64,000 nt of DNA from Paenibacillus sp. (GCF_035645195.1 NZ_DASQNA010000037.1:62001-126000); one strand, 5' to 3'; positions 1 through 9,708 are shown, numbered from the stretch's first letter. Program-made: numbers and translations. The notes: a model not told the origin generated them from the sequence alone.

Positions 1-1
1 C

Positions 2-1141
2 CGCTCCGGCGGAAGCCTGCTCGTCATGTCGGGGACCGAGCGCGTCTACCCGGCCGGGGCGGCGATCGATCCGTCCGGCGCCGCCGCGGAGCGGACGGAT
101 CGGACCGGCTACGCGACGTTCCAGAAGGACGGGGCGACGTACTTCGTCTCCTATTTGCGCTCGGCCCAAACGAAATGGACGTACTACCACGTCATTCCGT
201 TCGAGGGCATCTTCGAACGCATCGAGCTGCTGAAGCGCTTGATCGCCGCGCTGTACGCCGTCGGGTTCGCCGCCGCGGTCGCGGCGTGCTTCGCCTTCGC
301 CCGCCGCATCACCCGCGGCATCGAGGCGCTGACGAATCGCATGCGCACGCTGCATAAGGAAGGGCTCGACCGCATCGATCCGGACGCGCTTGCGCCCGTC
401 TCCGCTTCGCTCGACGAAATCGGGTTGCTGCACCGCTCGTTCCGGTCGATGATGCTTCGCATGCAAGAGCTCATTCGCGAAAATTACGTGAAACAAATGA
501 AGCTGCAGGAAACGGAGCTGAAGGCGCTGCAGGCGCAGATGAATCCGCATTTTCTGTACAACACGCTGGAGACGATCAACTGGATGGCCGAAATGGAAGG
601 CCAGCGGGGCATCTCCCGGCTCGTGCTGTCGCTCGGCTTCCTGCTGCGCAAATCGATCGGCCTCAAATCGCCGCTCATCCCGCTGCGGGAAGAGATGGAC
701 ATCGTCCGGCATTACGTCGTCATCCAGCAGGCTCGCTTCGGCGACCAGTTCCGTATCGAGTTCGACGTGCCGGACGAGCTGCTGTCGCATCCGGTGCCGA
801 AGCTGTCCGTCCAGCCGGTCGTGGAGAACGCCTTCAGCCACGCGCTCGAGCAAATGATGGAGCCGTGCTTCATCTCCGTCTCCGCGCGGGCGGCCGGCGG
901 CCGTCTCGAGATCGCCGTCGCCGACAACGGGCCGGGCTTTGATCCCGACCTGCTCTCGAAGCTGTATTCCGGCGAAGTGCAGCCGCGCGGCTCCGGCATC
1001 GGCCTCCGCAATATCGACGAGCGGATGAAGCTGCTGTTCGGCGACGAGGCGGGCCTTGCGATCGCGTCGGCGCCGGGCGAAGGCGCTCGCGTCACGCTCG
1101 CCGTCCCGCTGAGGAAAGGAGGACTCGATCCAGATGTATAA
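2..1141 (+). CDS. YesM-type sensor histidine kinase, 5' end cut off
   Basis: Membrane sensor kinase of the LytS/YesM type, which phosphorylates a partner regulator in response to an extracellular, often sugar-related, signal. The frame is open to the left edge, so the N-terminal signal region lies outside the window; the first ATG inside is at 26. Counting from that ATG: the end of an extracellular domain, one membrane helix (about 72-92), a HAMP linker (93-145), the His-kinase motif QMNPHFLYNT with phospho-acceptor H175, the N box ENAFSHAL (N268), then DNGPGF and GSGIGL of the ATPase fold. It overlaps the next gene by 8 bases, which implies translational coupling. The paired sugar-binding protein downstream suggests it controls a carbohydrate ABC transporter whose permeases are not in this window. 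Confidence 0.93.
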   Translation, partial: RSGGSLLVMSGTERVYPAGAAIDPSGAAAERTDRTGYATFQKDGATYFVSYLRSAQTKWTYYHVIPFEGIFERIELLKRLIAALYAVGFAAAVAACFAFARRITRGIEALTNRMRTLHKEGLDRIDPDALAPVSASLDEIGLLHRSFRSMMLRMQELIRENYVKQMKLQETELKALQAQMNPHFLYNTLETINWMAEMEGQRGISRLVLSLGFLLRKSIGLKSPLIPLREEMDIVRHYVVIQQARFGDQFRIEFDVPDELLSHPVPKLSVQPVVENAFSHALEQMMEPCFISVSARAAGGRLEIAVADNGPGFDPDLLSKLYSGEVQPRGSGIGLRNIDERMKLLFGDEAGLAIASAPGEGARVTLAVPLRKGGLDPDV

Positions 1142-2720
1142 AGTGCTGCTCGTCGATAACGAACGGATCATTTTGAACGGCATTTCGAAAATGGTCGATT
1201 GGGAAAGCCTCTCCTTGACGCTCGTCGGCACGGCCGGCAACGGAATCGAGGCGCTCGAGCGGATCGAGCACGACGCGCCGGACATCGTCGTCAGCGATAT
1301 CCGCATGCCGGGCATGGACGGCCTCGCGCTCGTCGCGAAGGCGAAGGAGGAGCATCCGCACGTCCGGTTCGTTTTGCTGTCCGGCTTCAACGAATTCGAA
1401 TACGCGCGCAAAGCGATGCAGTACGGGGTCAAGCACTACTTATTGAAGCCTTGCGCGAAGGAAGCGATCGAGGAGGCGCTCGCGGAAGTCGTCTCCGAGC
1501 TGCGCCGCGACGCGGACCGGGACCAGTTCATCGAGCGCATCCAGGCGGAGCTGATCCGGGTGACGCCTCACGCGAAGGAGCAGTTCCTGAAGGAGTTCGT
1601 CACGAACAAAACGTACGGCGTCCGCGAATGGAACTTGTTCCGAGGCTTGTTCCGGATGCCGCTCGAGACGCAGCCGATCCGGCTGCTCCTCATGCAGCTG
1701 GACGGCGACATCGAGTACGAGCACCTTTTCGCGCTGACGAACATCGCCGAGGACATTCTCGGCCGTCCGCCCGTCTGGCTGAACGCTACGATCGGGCAGC
1801 GCGTGCTGCTGCTGACGGAGGACGGCGAAGAGCCGGCGCTGTTCCAGGCGCTGCAGGACATTCGCGCCCTGTTCCGGCGGTATTACCGGATGGACGTCAC
1901 GATCGCGGTCAGCGACCGCGGCGTCGTCGCGGAGGCGAAGCGGCTGTACCGGCAGACGATCGACTGTCTGAACCGCCGGTTTTATTTGGGCGAAGGCGGC
2001 ATCATTACGCCTGCGGACGTCGAGGCCGCGCCGGACGGCGGCGACGAACGCGTCGAGTACGACGAAGAGAAGATCGGGCAGCTCGTCAAGTCCGGCCGGG
2101 TGCAGGACGTGCTGAAGGAGCTCGACGAGTGGTTCGATGCGCTCGCGTCGATGCGGCTGAACGCGGACGTCGCCAAAGCGTACGCCCTCGCGGCGTACAT
2201 CGCCGTCGCCCGGCAAAGCCGCCCCGCCCTCCTGCCGTCGTATTTGCGGCGCCTCGCCGACGCGGCGGCGCTCGATACGTTCGCGGCGCTGCGCGAGCTC
2301 GTCCGGGAGACGGCGAAGGACGTCGCCTCCGACCATTATGACGCCACGCGCAGCCAGCAATCGGGCGTCGTCCGCAGCGTCTGCGCCATTATCGCGGACA
2401 ACCTGGGCAATCCGCAGCTATCGCTGCAGTGGGTCGCGAACGAGATGATGTACATGAACGCGGATTACTTAGGGAAGCTGTTCAAGAAAGAAACCGGCGA
2501 CAAATTTTCGACGTACGTCTGGAAGAAACGAATGGAACGAGCGATCGAGCTCATCCGAAGCATGGACGACATTCGGGTGTTCGAGCTGGCGGAGGCGCTC
2601 GGGTACGGGGACAACCCGAAATATTTCGGGTACGCGTTCAAGAAATACACCGGCATGACTCCCTCCGATTGGAAGCGGACGAACGAGACGCACGGATTTT
2701 CGGAACAAGGCAACGGATAA
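1134..2720 (+). CDS. YesN-type response regulator, AraC-family DNA-binding domain
   Basis: Cognate regulator of the upstream kinase. Residues 1-120 form a receiver domain with phospho-acceptor D55 in VVSDIRMPGMDG and the conserved Lys in LLKP. The middle (about 150-390) is the variable linker typical of YesN proteins. The C-terminal 110 residues hold two AraC-type helix-turn-helix units (around LSLQWVANEM and VFELAEALGYGDNPKYF). At 528 residues it has the normal length for the family. The ATG lies inside the end of the kinase gene, so the two are co-translated. It probably activates the sugar-binding-protein gene just downstream; the actual inducer cannot be read from sequence. Confidence 0.94.
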   Translation: MYKVLLVDNERIILNGISKMVDWESLSLTLVGTAGNGIEALERIEHDAPDIVVSDIRMPGMDGLALVAKAKEEHPHVRFVLLSGFNEFEYARKAMQYGVKHYLLKPCAKEAIEEALAEVVSELRRDADRDQFIERIQAELIRVTPHAKEQFLKEFVTNKTYGVREWNLFRGLFRMPLETQPIRLLLMQLDGDIEYEHLFALTNIAEDILGRPPVWLNATIGQRVLLLTEDGEEPALFQALQDIRALFRRYYRMDVTIAVSDRGVVAEAKRLYRQTIDCLNRRFYLGEGGIITPADVEAAPDGGDERVEYDEEKIGQLVKSGRVQDVLKELDEWFDALASMRLNADVAKAYALAAYIAVARQSRPALLPSYLRRLADAAALDTFAALRELVRETAKDVASDHYDATRSQQSGVVRSVCAIIADNLGNPQLSLQWVANEMMYMNADYLGKLFKKETGDKFSTYVWKKRMERAIELIRSMDDIRVFELAEALGYGDNPKYFGYAFKKYTGMTPSDWKRTNETHGFSEQGNG

Positions 2721-2721
2721 T

Positions 2722-2740
2722 CGGGTGCCGCGGGCGCCCG
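2722..2740 (+). terminator. weak hairpin between regulator and binding-protein gene
   Basis: CGGGTGC pairs with GCGCCCG (one G-U pair) around a five-base loop, followed by a short T-containing stretch. It could be a leaky terminator or processing site that separates the low-level regulator genes from the strongly expressed binding protein. The U-run is poor. Confidence 0.35.
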
Positions 2741-2806
2741 AATCTTTATATAGTTAATCTTGTAAAGCGGTTCCGGAAACCGAACAGACCAAGGGAGGAC
2801 AAACGA

Positions 2807-4135
2807 ATGAAAGCATGGGTAACGAAGCTGGCCGCGATCGCGGTATCCGCGTCGCTGGCCGGATGCGCCGCGGGCGCGGGCGGCGGGACGCAGGGCAGCG
2901 GTTCCGACGCGGCCGGCGCGACCGGCGCCGGCGGCGCGGCGGCGGAGACGCAGGAGCCGATCACGCTCCGCATCTCCTGGTGGGGAAGCCAGCCGAGACA
3001 CGATTACACGCTCAAAATCATTGAAATGTACGAGGCGCAAAACCCGCACGTCAACATCGAGGAGGAATACTCGAGCTGGGACGATTATTGGAAGCGCCTC
3101 GCGCCGCAGGCCGCCGCAGGCGAGCTGCCGGACATTTTGCAGATGAGCATTTCGTATTTGGCGCAGTACGGAGAGCAAAACCAGCTGGCGGATTTGACGC
3201 CGCACCTCGGCAAGGAGCTGAACGTCGACGACATCAGCCCGATGGTCGTAGACGGAGGCAAGCTGGGGGACAAGCTGTACGGCATGAGCCTCGGCGTGAC
3301 CGCGCTCGCGTTCCAATACGATCCGGAGCTCTTGAAGAAGGCGGGCGTCGAATCGATCGACCCGAACTGGACGTGGGACGACTACGTAGAGATCGCGAAC
3401 AAAGCGAAAGCGGCCGGGCTGTACATGGATACCGGCATGCGCCCCGAGGTGTTCTTCTCCTACTACCTGCGCACGCACGGGAAGACGCTGTTCAGCGCGG
3501 ACGGCACGTCGCTCGGCTACGACGACGACGCCCTGTTCATCGATTTCTTCGGCCGCCTAGCGGGACTCGTGCACGACGGCGCGCTCATGACGCCGGACCA
3601 GAGAGCGCAGGTCAAAGGGCTCGAAGACGACCCGATGGTGAAAGGGAAAGCGATCGGCATTTGGCAGTGGTCCAATCAGTTTATCGGGCTGCAGCAGGTC
3701 GCGAATCGGGAGCTCGCGATGTTCCACATGCCGGGGCCGAACATGTCGCAGGGCATGTTCCTCAATCCGGGGATGTATTTCTCCGTCTCGGAAAATTCCG
3801 AGCATAAGGCGGAGGCGGTCAAATTCATCGATTTCTTCGTCAACGACGTCGAAGCGAACAAGCTGATTCTCGGCGACCGCGGCGTGCCCGGCTCGAGCAA
3901 GGTGAAGGAAGCGCTCAAGCCGATGCTGACCCCGCAGCAGGCGCAGGTGTTCGACTACGTCGCTTGGGCCGAGCAGAACAGCACGCGGATGGATCCGCCG
4001 GAGCCGAAAGGCGCGGGCGAAGTGTTCGCGGCGCTGACGACGGCGATCGAGCAGCTCGATTTCGGCCAAATTACGGTCGAGGAAGCCGCGAAGCAGTTCC
4101 GCGAAGACGCGAGCGAAATTTTATCCTCGAATTAA
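2807..4135 (+). CDS. ABC transporter sugar-binding lipoprotein
   Basis: Extracellular solute-binding protein (family 1) of a carbohydrate ABC importer. The frame is open further upstream, but the ATG at 2807 is chosen because it follows AAGGGAGG by 8-9 bases and begins a textbook lipoprotein signal peptide with lipobox LAGC (Cys20). A Gly/Ala-rich tether then precedes the binding domain, which starts near ITLRISWWGS. Length is 442 residues, normal for the family. It follows a YesM/YesN pair, a common arrangement for oligosaccharide importers in Paenibacillus; no permease follows, because the next gene (hemL) is convergent. Substrate unknown. Confidence 0.92.
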   Translation: MKAWVTKLAAIAVSASLAGCAAGAGGGTQGSGSDAAGATGAGGAAAETQEPITLRISWWGSQPRHDYTLKIIEMYEAQNPHVNIEEEYSSWDDYWKRLAPQAAAGELPDILQMSISYLAQYGEQNQLADLTPHLGKELNVDDISPMVVDGGKLGDKLYGMSLGVTALAFQYDPELLKKAGVESIDPNWTWDDYVEIANKAKAAGLYMDTGMRPEVFFSYYLRTHGKTLFSADGTSLGYDDDALFIDFFGRLAGLVHDGALMTPDQRAQVKGLEDDPMVKGKAIGIWQWSNQFIGLQQVANRELAMFHMPGPNMSQGMFLNPGMYFSVSENSEHKAEAVKFIDFFVNDVEANKLILGDRGVPGSSKVKEALKPMLTPQQAQVFDYVAWAEQNSTRMDPPEPKGAGEVFAALTTAIEQLDFGQITVEEAAKQFREDASEILSSN

Positions 4136-4148
4136 TGCATCCATGCAG

Positions 4149-4187
4149 CGCAAAGCGCCCTCGGGAAGATCCCGAGGGCGCTTTGCG
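4149..4187. terminator. strong bidirectional terminator
   Basis: A perfect 17-bp inverted repeat (arms 4149-4165 and 4171-4187, loop AAGAT) sits between the convergent ends of the sugar-binding-protein gene (+) and hemL (-). Neither flank has a long U-run, but the stem is very stable and the position fits a shared terminator. Confidence 0.85.
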
Positions 4188-4196
4188 TCTGGCCTG

Positions 4197-5495
4197 CTAT
4201 TCCAGCTTCAGCGCCTCGTAATGCGCTTCGATCGTCAATTCGATATCTTCGTCCGTATGCGCGAGCGAGACGAACAACCCTTCGAACTGCGACGGCGCGA
4301 TGCTGACGCCGCGGTCGAGCAGGCGGCCGAACACCCGGTTGAACCGCTCGAGATCCGACGTTTTCGCGGTCGCGTAGTCGACCACCCGCTTGTCCGTGAA
4401 GAACGGGCACACCATCGAGCCGACCCGGTTGATCGTGCTCGGGATGCCGAATTCGCGGGCGTTGCGCGCGAGCCCCTCCTCGAGCCTCGCCGACTTGCGC
4501 TCAAGCTCCTCATAGACGCCTGGCCGCCCGAGCAGCCGCAGCGTCGTGATGCCCGCCGCCATCGCGAGCGGGTTGCCGGACAGCGTGCCCGCTTGGTAAA
4601 TCGGTCCGCTCGGCGCGATATGCTCCATAATGTCGCGGCGGCCGCCGTATGCGCCGACCGGAAGCCCCCCGCCGATCACTTTGCCCATGCAGGTGAGATC
4701 CGGCGTCACGCCGTACAGCCCTTGCGCGGAATGGAGATGGACGCGGAAGCCGGTCATGACCTCGTCGAAAATGAGCAGCGCTCCGTACTGGTTCGTCACC
4801 TCGCGCAGCCCTTCCAGGAAGCCCGGAATCGGCGGCACGACGCCCATGTTGCCGGCGATCGGCTCGACGATGACGGCCGCGATTTGCTCGCCGAACCGTT
4901 CGAAGGCGAGCTTCAGCGATTCGAGATCGTTGTAAGGCACCGTGATCGTATGCTCCGCGACGCCGGCCGGCACGCCGGGGCTGTCCGGCAAGCCGAGCGT
5001 CGCGACGCCGGAGCCCGCCTTAATGAGCAGCGCGTCCGCGTGGCCGTGGTAGCTGCCTTCGAACTTGACGATCTTCTGGCGGTTCGTGAAGCCGCGGGCG
5101 AGCCGGAGCGCGCTCATCGTCGCTTCGGTGCCGGAGTTGACCATCCGCACCACCTCGACCGAAGGCATCCGCTCGCAGACGAGCTCCGCCATCTCCGTCT
5201 CGCGTTCGGTCGGCGCGCCGAAGCTCGTCCCGCGCGCGGCCGCGTCGTTCACGGCGGCGAGCACCTCGGGATGGGCGTGTCCGAGAATGAGCGGCCCCCA
5301 AGAGCCGACGTAATCGATATACGCGTTGCCGTCGATGTCGTAAATGCGCGATCCTTCGCCCCGATCGACGAAGAACGGCTCTCCGCCGACCGACCGGAAC
5401 GCCCTCACCGGCGAATTGACCCCGCCCGGTATGATTCGTTTCGCCCGCTCGAACGCAGCCCGCGATTTGTCCGTGACCCTGTTTTGTCCGCTCAT
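4197..5495 (-). CDS. hemL: glutamate-1-semialdehyde 2,1-aminomutase
   Basis: Converts glutamate-1-semialdehyde to 5-aminolevulinate, the second step of C5-pathway tetrapyrrole synthesis, as a PLP enzyme in the cytoplasm. Fold-type I aminotransferase motifs are present: [13 protein letters not shown] near the N-terminus, FDEVMTGFR, and the PLP lysine in [18 protein letters not shown] (K276 when counted from an upstream GTG, K272 from the chosen start). I prefer the ATG at 5495 because AGGTGG lies 8 bases before it; a GTG at 5507 would have poor spacing and adds MEFG. In B. subtilis hemL closes the hemAXCDBL operon. Here it is separated from the main heme operon by a convergent/divergent regulator gene and must have its own promoter. 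Confidence 0.96.
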   Translation of the reverse strand: MSGQNRVTDKSRAAFERAKRIIPGGVNSPVRAFRSVGGEPFFVDRGEGSRIYDIDGNAYIDYVGSWGPLILGHAHPEVLAAVNDAAARGTSFGAPTERETEMAELVCERMPSVEVVRMVNSGTEATMSALRLARGFTNRQKIVKFEGSYHGHADALLIKAGSGVATLGLPDSPGVPAGVAEHTITVPYNDLESLKLAFERFGEQIAAVIVEPIAGNMGVVPPIPGFLEGLREVTNQYGALLIFDEVMTGFRVHLHSAQGLYGVTPDLTCMGKVIGGGLPVGAYGGRRDIMEHIAPSGPIYQAGTLSGNPLAMAAGITTLRLLGRPGVYEELERKSARLEEGLARNAREFGIPSTINRVGSMVCPFFTDKRVVDYATAKTSDLERFNRVFGRLLDRGVSIAPSQFEGLFVSLAHTDEDIELTIEAHYEALKLE

Positions 5496-5529
5496 GCCGA
5501 ATTCCACCTATCCTTTCGTGATCCGCCTA

Positions 5530-5550
5530 TGGTAAAATAAAGTCGACTTT
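5530..5550 (+). promoter_or_regulatory. extended -10 promoter with palindromic operator before the Crp/Fnr gene
   Basis: In the 77-bp divergent region between hemL and the regulator, TGG-TAAAAT (5530-5538) reads as an extended -10 on the plus strand. A perfect 12-bp palindrome AAAGTCGACTTT (5539-5550) follows directly, over the expected transcription start. That position suits autoregulation by the encoded Crp/Fnr protein and could also touch the hemL promoter. No good -35 is seen. Inference only. Confidence 0.4.
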
Positions 5551-5572
5551 TGATAAAAGAGGAGCATTCCCC

Positions 5573-6244
5573 ATGTTATCTCTTCTGCATTCGGTTCCGC
5601 TGTTCAAGGATTTGTCGGAAGAACACCTGACGCGGCTTTCCAACATTTGCGCGCGCAAAGGCTTCAAAGCCGGCACGGTGCTGTTCCGCGAGAAGGAGCC
5701 GGGCGACGTGTTCTACATCATTGTATCCGGCTCGGTGAAAGTTTTCACGTCCAATGCGGGCGGAGAAGAGAAAATTTTGTCCGTGTTCCAAGCGGGCGAC
5801 AACTTCGGGGAACTGTCCCTCATCGACGGCAAGCCGCGTTCGGCGAGCGCGCAGGTGCTCGAGGACAGCATGTTCCTGACGCTGCGCGGAACGGAATTTC
5901 TCCACCTGTTGAAACAATATCCCGATATGTCTTTAGCGATTATGAAAGAGTTGTGCCGGCGCCTCCGGGAGACGAACGAGCACGTGTACGACCTGACGTT
6001 CGTCGACGCGCGCACCCGCGTGCTCAAAAACTTGATCGTCTTCGCCAACAAGAACGGCATTCGCAGCGGCAACACGATCAACATCCGCATCGCGCTCAAT
6101 TACGACGAGCTGGCCCGGATGGCCGGCGTGTCCAAATCGGTGCTGATGGACGTCATCCGCGACCTGGAGCGCATCCAGGTGCTGCAGTCGACCCCGCACG
6201 GCTTCTCCATGGATTTGTCCCGGCTACGGCCGAGCGGCTCGTAA
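5573..6244 (+). CDS. Crp/Fnr-family transcriptional regulator
   Basis: Residues 1-115 are a cyclic-nucleotide-binding-like beta barrel (GDVFYIIVSGSVKV, FGELSLIDGKPRSA); about 120-145 is the dimerisation helix; 150-215 is a winged helix-turn-helix with recognition region MAGVSKSVLMDVIRDL. Length of 223 residues is standard. The start follows AGAGGAG with good spacing. There is no N-terminal cysteine cluster of the Fnr iron-sulfur type, so the ligand is unclear. It is divergent from hemL, and its last 21 bases overlap the end of hemY, so it is embedded in the heme locus; control of heme synthesis is a reasonable guess but unproven. Confidence 0.9.
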   Translation: MLSLLHSVPLFKDLSEEHLTRLSNICARKGFKAGTVLFREKEPGDVFYIIVSGSVKVFTSNAGGEEKILSVFQAGDNFGELSLIDGKPRSASAQVLEDSMFLTLRGTEFLHLLKQYPDMSLAIMKELCRRLRETNEHVYDLTFVDARTRVLKNLIVFANKNGIRSGNTINIRIALNYDELARMAGVSKSVLMDVIRDLERIQVLQSTPHGFSMDLSRLRPSGS

Positions 6245-7693
6245 GAACGCGACCGCCTGCTCCGCCGCCTGCTTGCCCTGCTGGATGCAATCCGGCAATC
6301 CGACGCCTTCGAACCCCGCTCCCGCCGCGAATACGCCGGGAGCTTTTTGCATAAGCGCCTCCCGCAGCGCGCGCACGCGGTCCATGTGGCCGACCTCGTA
6401 CTGCGGCATCGACCGCTCGAGCCGCGTCACGTCGGCGAATTCCGGCTCGGCGTCGATGCCGACGAGCTCGGCCACGTCGCGTTTCACGGCGGCGAGCAGC
6501 GCTTCGTCGTCCATCGTCCGCCACCGCTCGTCGCCGATGCGGCCGACGTAGCAGCGGATGAGCACGCGTCCTTCCGGGGCCGTGTGCAGCCATTTGGACG
6601 ACGTCCACGTGCACGCCGTAATGAAGCGCCCCTCCGTGCGCGGCACGACGAAGCCGGCCCCGTCCAGCGGCACGCGGAGCGTCTCGCGGCGGTAGCCGAG
6701 CACGACGTTCGCGACGGACGCGTACGGCATATCGGCGAACAGCGCCGCTTCGCTCACGTCCGGCAGCAGCCGCGTCAGCGCCGGCGGCGGCGCGGTGACG
6801 ACGACCGCGTCCGCTTCCATCGATTCGCCGTCCTCCAAGGTGACGACGGCGCCGCCGTTCGGTCCCGGCCGCACCGTGCGGACGCTCGCGTCCGTGCGGA
6901 GGACGGCTCCCTCCGCCCGCAGCGTATCCTCGAGCCGCTCGATCAACGACGTGAGGCCCCGGCGGAAGCTGAGGAACGCGCTGCCCCGCGCGTGCGGCGG
7001 CAGATGCTCCTCTCCGCTCGCCCCGCCTCTCGTCGCGCCGGCGCCGCGGCGGAGCCCGATCATCAGGCTCCGGTACTTGCGCTCGGCGGCGCGGAATTGC
7101 GGGAACGTCGCCATCAGGCTGAGCCGATCGGCGTCTCCGGCGTAAATGCCGGAGAGCAGCGGCTCCGCCACGAAATCGACGACCTGATCGCCGAGGCGGC
7201 GGCGCAGGAAGCCGCCGAGCGATTCGTCCGCGTCGCTCTGCTTCGCGGGCAGCACCCAATCGAGGGCGGCGCGCAGCTTGCCCGACGTCGAGATGAGCCG
7301 GCTCGTCACGAACGGCTTCCACTCCGTCGGCACGCCGAGCACGAGCCCCGGCGGAATGCGGTGCAGCTTACCCCCGCGCAATATGTATGTCTTCTTCGTC
7401 GCCGGGTTGAGCGTCGTCAGCTCGTCCTCGATGCCGAGCTCCCGGGACAAATCGATAATCGGCCGCTTGCGCGCGAGGAACGAATCCGGACCGCGCTCGA
7501 TGACGAAGCCGTCCCGGCGCATCGTCTGCACTTTGCCGCCGAGCCGGCCGCTTCCTTCGAGCAGCGTCACCTTCGGCGCGAGCCCGCGGTGCGTCGCGAG
7601 GCGCAGCGCGTAGAACGCCGCCGACAGCCCCGTAATGCCGCCGCCGATGACGATAATGCGGGGCGTCCCGGCGCCTTCCTTCGCGTGCGTCAT
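6224..7693 (-). CDS. hemY: coproporphyrinogen III oxidase / protoporphyrinogen oxidase (HemY, CgoX)
   Basis: FAD-dependent oxidase that aromatises the porphyrinogen ring. In Gram-positive bacteria HemY (CgoX) works mainly on coproporphyrinogen III in the coproporphyrin-dependent route. The N-terminus carries the dinucleotide-binding motif IVIGGGITGLSAA, and the C-terminus has the FAD-contacting PGVFAAGAGFEGVGLPDCI region. Length of 489 residues is typical. The ATG overlaps the hemH stop as ATGA, so the two are translationally coupled. It is the last gene of the long heme operon, and its 3' end runs 21 bases into the convergent regulator gene. Confidence 0.95.
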   Translation of the reverse strand: MTHAKEGAGTPRIIVIGGGITGLSAAFYALRLATHRGLAPKVTLLEGSGRLGGKVQTMRRDGFVIERGPDSFLARKRPIIDLSRELGIEDELTTLNPATKKTYILRGGKLHRIPPGLVLGVPTEWKPFVTSRLISTSGKLRAALDWVLPAKQSDADESLGGFLRRRLGDQVVDFVAEPLLSGIYAGDADRLSLMATFPQFRAAERKYRSLMIGLRRGAGATRGGASGEEHLPPHARGSAFLSFRRGLTSLIERLEDTLRAEGAVLRTDASVRTVRPGPNGGAVVTLEDGESMEADAVVVTAPPPALTRLLPDVSEAALFADMPYASVANVVLGYRRETLRVPLDGAGFVVPRTEGRFITACTWTSSKWLHTAPEGRVLIRCYVGRIGDERWRTMDDEALLAAVKRDVAELVGIDAEPEFADVTRLERSMPQYEVGHMDRVRALREALMQKAPGVFAAGAGFEGVGLPDCIQQGKQAAEQAVAFLRAARP

Positions 7694-8658
7694 CGCGGTC
7701 CGGCTCCCAGCCGCTTCGCCGACTCGCCGACGACGTCGGCGAGCGTCTCCATGTACAGCGGCTCGGTGTTCAGCATGTCCGTCCGCTCGAGGTGCATGCC
7801 GAGCTTCCGCGCTAGCGCCTGCGCCTCGATGTCGAGATCGTACAGCACCTCGAGATGATCCGACACGAACCCGATCGGGCAGACGAGCGCGTAATCGACG
7901 CCTTCGTCCGCGTGCAGCCGCTCCAGCTCTTCAAGCACGTCCGGGCCGAGCCACGGTTCGTTCGTCTGCCCCGCGCTTTGCCACGCGAACTGCCAATTTT
8001 CGATGCCGGCGCGTTCCGCCGCCGCCCGCGACGACGCGAGCAGCTGCTCCGGATACGGGTCGTTCATCTGCAGAATGCGCTCCGGCAGGCTGTGCGCCGT
8101 GAACAGCACCTTCACCTCTTCGGGGTCGACCTCGGTGAACTTCTTCAGCGCGCGCTCGAGTCGGTCCGCCACCGCTTCGATGAACTTCGGGTGCAGATGG
8201 TAGCTCTCGACGAACTCCATCGCCACGCCCGCTTCTTCGGCGGTTTCCTTCGCGCGCTTGATGTAGCCGCCGACGCTCATCGACGAATAATGCGGCGCGA
8301 GCACGACGCCGACCGCCCGCGTAATGCCGTCCGCGGCCATCGCCCGCACGCCGTCCTCGATGAACGGCGACGCGTGCTTCTGCCCTTGATAGCAGACGAA
8401 TTTCGCGTCCGGGTACGTCCGATCCAACGTCTCCTGCAGCGCCGCCACCTGCAAGTCGGTGTTGCGGCGCAGCGGGAAGAAGCCGCCGACGATTGTATCG
8501 TAGCGGCGGATCAGGTCGTCCAGCTGCTCCTTCGTCGGCGGACGTCCGCGGCGAATATGCGTGTAATACGCTTCGACCTGGTCGAGGCTCTCCGGCGTGC
8601 CGTACGACATGACGAGCACCCCGATCGCGTCCGGGCCGTATTTCCGTGATTCACTCAT
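7690..8658 (-). CDS. hemH: ferrochelatase (coproporphyrin ferrochelatase, CpfC)
   Basis: Inserts Fe2+ into a porphyrin, in Firmicutes chiefly coproporphyrin III. The catalytic His is H189 in LFTAHSLPERI and the partner Glu is E270 in GFVSDHLEVLYDLD, matching H183 and E264 of the B. subtilis enzyme. At 322 residues it is the short, soluble Gram-positive form with no C-terminal extension. The ATG at 8658 has AGGAG upstream and sits 3 bases past the hemE stop, while its own stop overlaps the hemY start. The coproheme decarboxylase (HemQ) that completes this route is not in the window. Confidence 0.96.
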   Translation of the reverse strand: MSESRKYGPDAIGVLVMSYGTPESLDQVEAYYTHIRRGRPPTKEQLDDLIRRYDTIVGGFFPLRRNTDLQVAALQETLDRTYPDAKFVCYQGQKHASPFIEDGVRAMAADGITRAVGVVLAPHYSSMSVGGYIKRAKETAEEAGVAMEFVESYHLHPKFIEAVADRLERALKKFTEVDPEEVKVLFTAHSLPERILQMNDPYPEQLLASSRAAAERAGIENWQFAWQSAGQTNEPWLGPDVLEELERLHADEGVDYALVCPIGFVSDHLEVLYDLDIEAQALARKLGMHLERTDMLNTEPLYMETLADVVGESAKRLGAGPR

Positions 8659-8661
8659 GTA

Positions 8662-9708
8662 TTACCGGCTCCTTTGCTTCTCCGAATACCGATGCACGAA
8701 GTCCGTCAGCGCCTTCAGCTTGTCGAGCGACGCTTCCGGGAACAAGCCGTGGCCGAGGTTGAAAATATGGCCCGGCGCTTCCGCCCCTTCGTCGAGCACC
8801 GCCGCGGCGTGCTTCTCGATGGTTTCCATCGGCGCCGTCAGCACGTAAGGATCCAGATTGCCCTGCACGGCGAAGCGGCTGTCCAGCCGGCGCCGTCCTT
8901 CGCCGATCGGCACCCGCCAATCGAGGCCGATGACGTCCGCCTGCACGCCGCCGAGCAGCGGCAGCAGCTCGCCCGAGGCGACGCCGGGGAAGTAAATTTT
9001 CGGGTGCGGGATGTCCGACAGCTCGCGGAAAATCCGCTCGATGACCGGCAGCACGTACGTCTTGAAATCGCGCGGCGCCAGCGCCCCGACCCAGCTGTCG
9101 AACAGCTGCACCGCCTTCGCGCCGTTCGCGAATTGGGCGCGCACGTACGCGACGACCATGTCGCCGAGCTTGTTCATGAGCGCGTGCCACACGTCGGGCT
9201 CCGAATACATCATCGTTTTCGTTAAAATGTAGCTCTTGGACGGCCGCCCCTCGATGAGGTAGCTCGCGATCGTGAACGGCGAGCCGGCGAACGTAATGAG
9301 CGGCACCTTCAACTCCCGGTCGAGGATGCGGATCGTCTCCAAAATGTGCCCGAGATCGCCTTCGACGTCGATCGGACGGAGCGCCTCCACGTCGGCGCGG
9401 GTGCGCACCGGGTTGTGGATGACCGGGCCGATGTTTTTGACGATGTCGAAGTCGATGCCGATCGAGGCGACCGGATTCATGATGTCGGAGTACAAAATCG
9501 CCGCGTCGACGCCGAGCTTCTTCACCGGCATGAGCGTCACTTCCGCCGCCAGCTCCGGCTGCGCGCAAATTTCGAGCAGGCTGTATTTCTCTTTGATTTT
9601 CCGATATTCGGGGTCGTACCGACCGGCTTGGCGCATGTACCAAACCGGCGTCCGTTCGACGTCTTCTTTGCGGCAGGCTCTTAAAAACAAATCGTTGTAT
9701 GCGCTCAT
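8662..9708 (-). CDS. hemE: uroporphyrinogen III decarboxylase
   Basis: Decarboxylates the four acetate side chains of uroporphyrinogen III to give coproporphyrinogen III. The family signature [13 protein letters not shown] lies near the N-terminus and [12 protein letters not shown] carries a conserved active-site Asp. The frame is open for 200 codons upstream, but the real start is the ATG at 9708 ([10 protein letters not shown]), which gives 348 residues and overlaps the hemB stop as ATGA. Fourth gene from the end of the heme operon; coupling to hemB and hemH is tight. Confidence 0.96.
   Translation of the reverse strand: MSAYNDLFLRACRKEDVERTPVWYMRQAGRYDPEYRKIKEKYSLLEICAQPELAAEVTLMPVKKLGVDAAILYSDIMNPVASIGIDFDIVKNIGPVIHNPVRTRADVEALRPIDVEGDLGHILETIRILDRELKVPLITFAGSPFTIASYLIEGRPSKSYILTKTMMYSEPDVWHALMNKLGDMVVAYVRAQFANGAKAVQLFDSWVGALAPRDFKTYVLPVIERIFRELSDIPHPKIYFPGVASGELLPLLGGVQADVIGLDWRVPIGEGRRRLDSRFAVQGNLDPYVLTAPMETIEKHAAAVLDEGAEAPGHIFNLGHGLFPEASLDKLKALTDFVHRYSEKQRSR

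Noticed and set aside
2759-2782. cre site before the first sugar-binding-protein gene
   Set aside because: TGTAAAGCGGTTCC has an extra base relative to the consensus and misses the central CG position; the short repeat CGGTT-CCGGA-AACCG is noted but unsupported.
6347-7858. Long plus-strand open frame opposite hemY and hemH (503 codons), and similar long frames across 11156-14318
   Set aside because: They lie opposite well-identified heme genes, are Arg/Ala-rich as expected from the high GC content, and lack motifs and ribosome sites.
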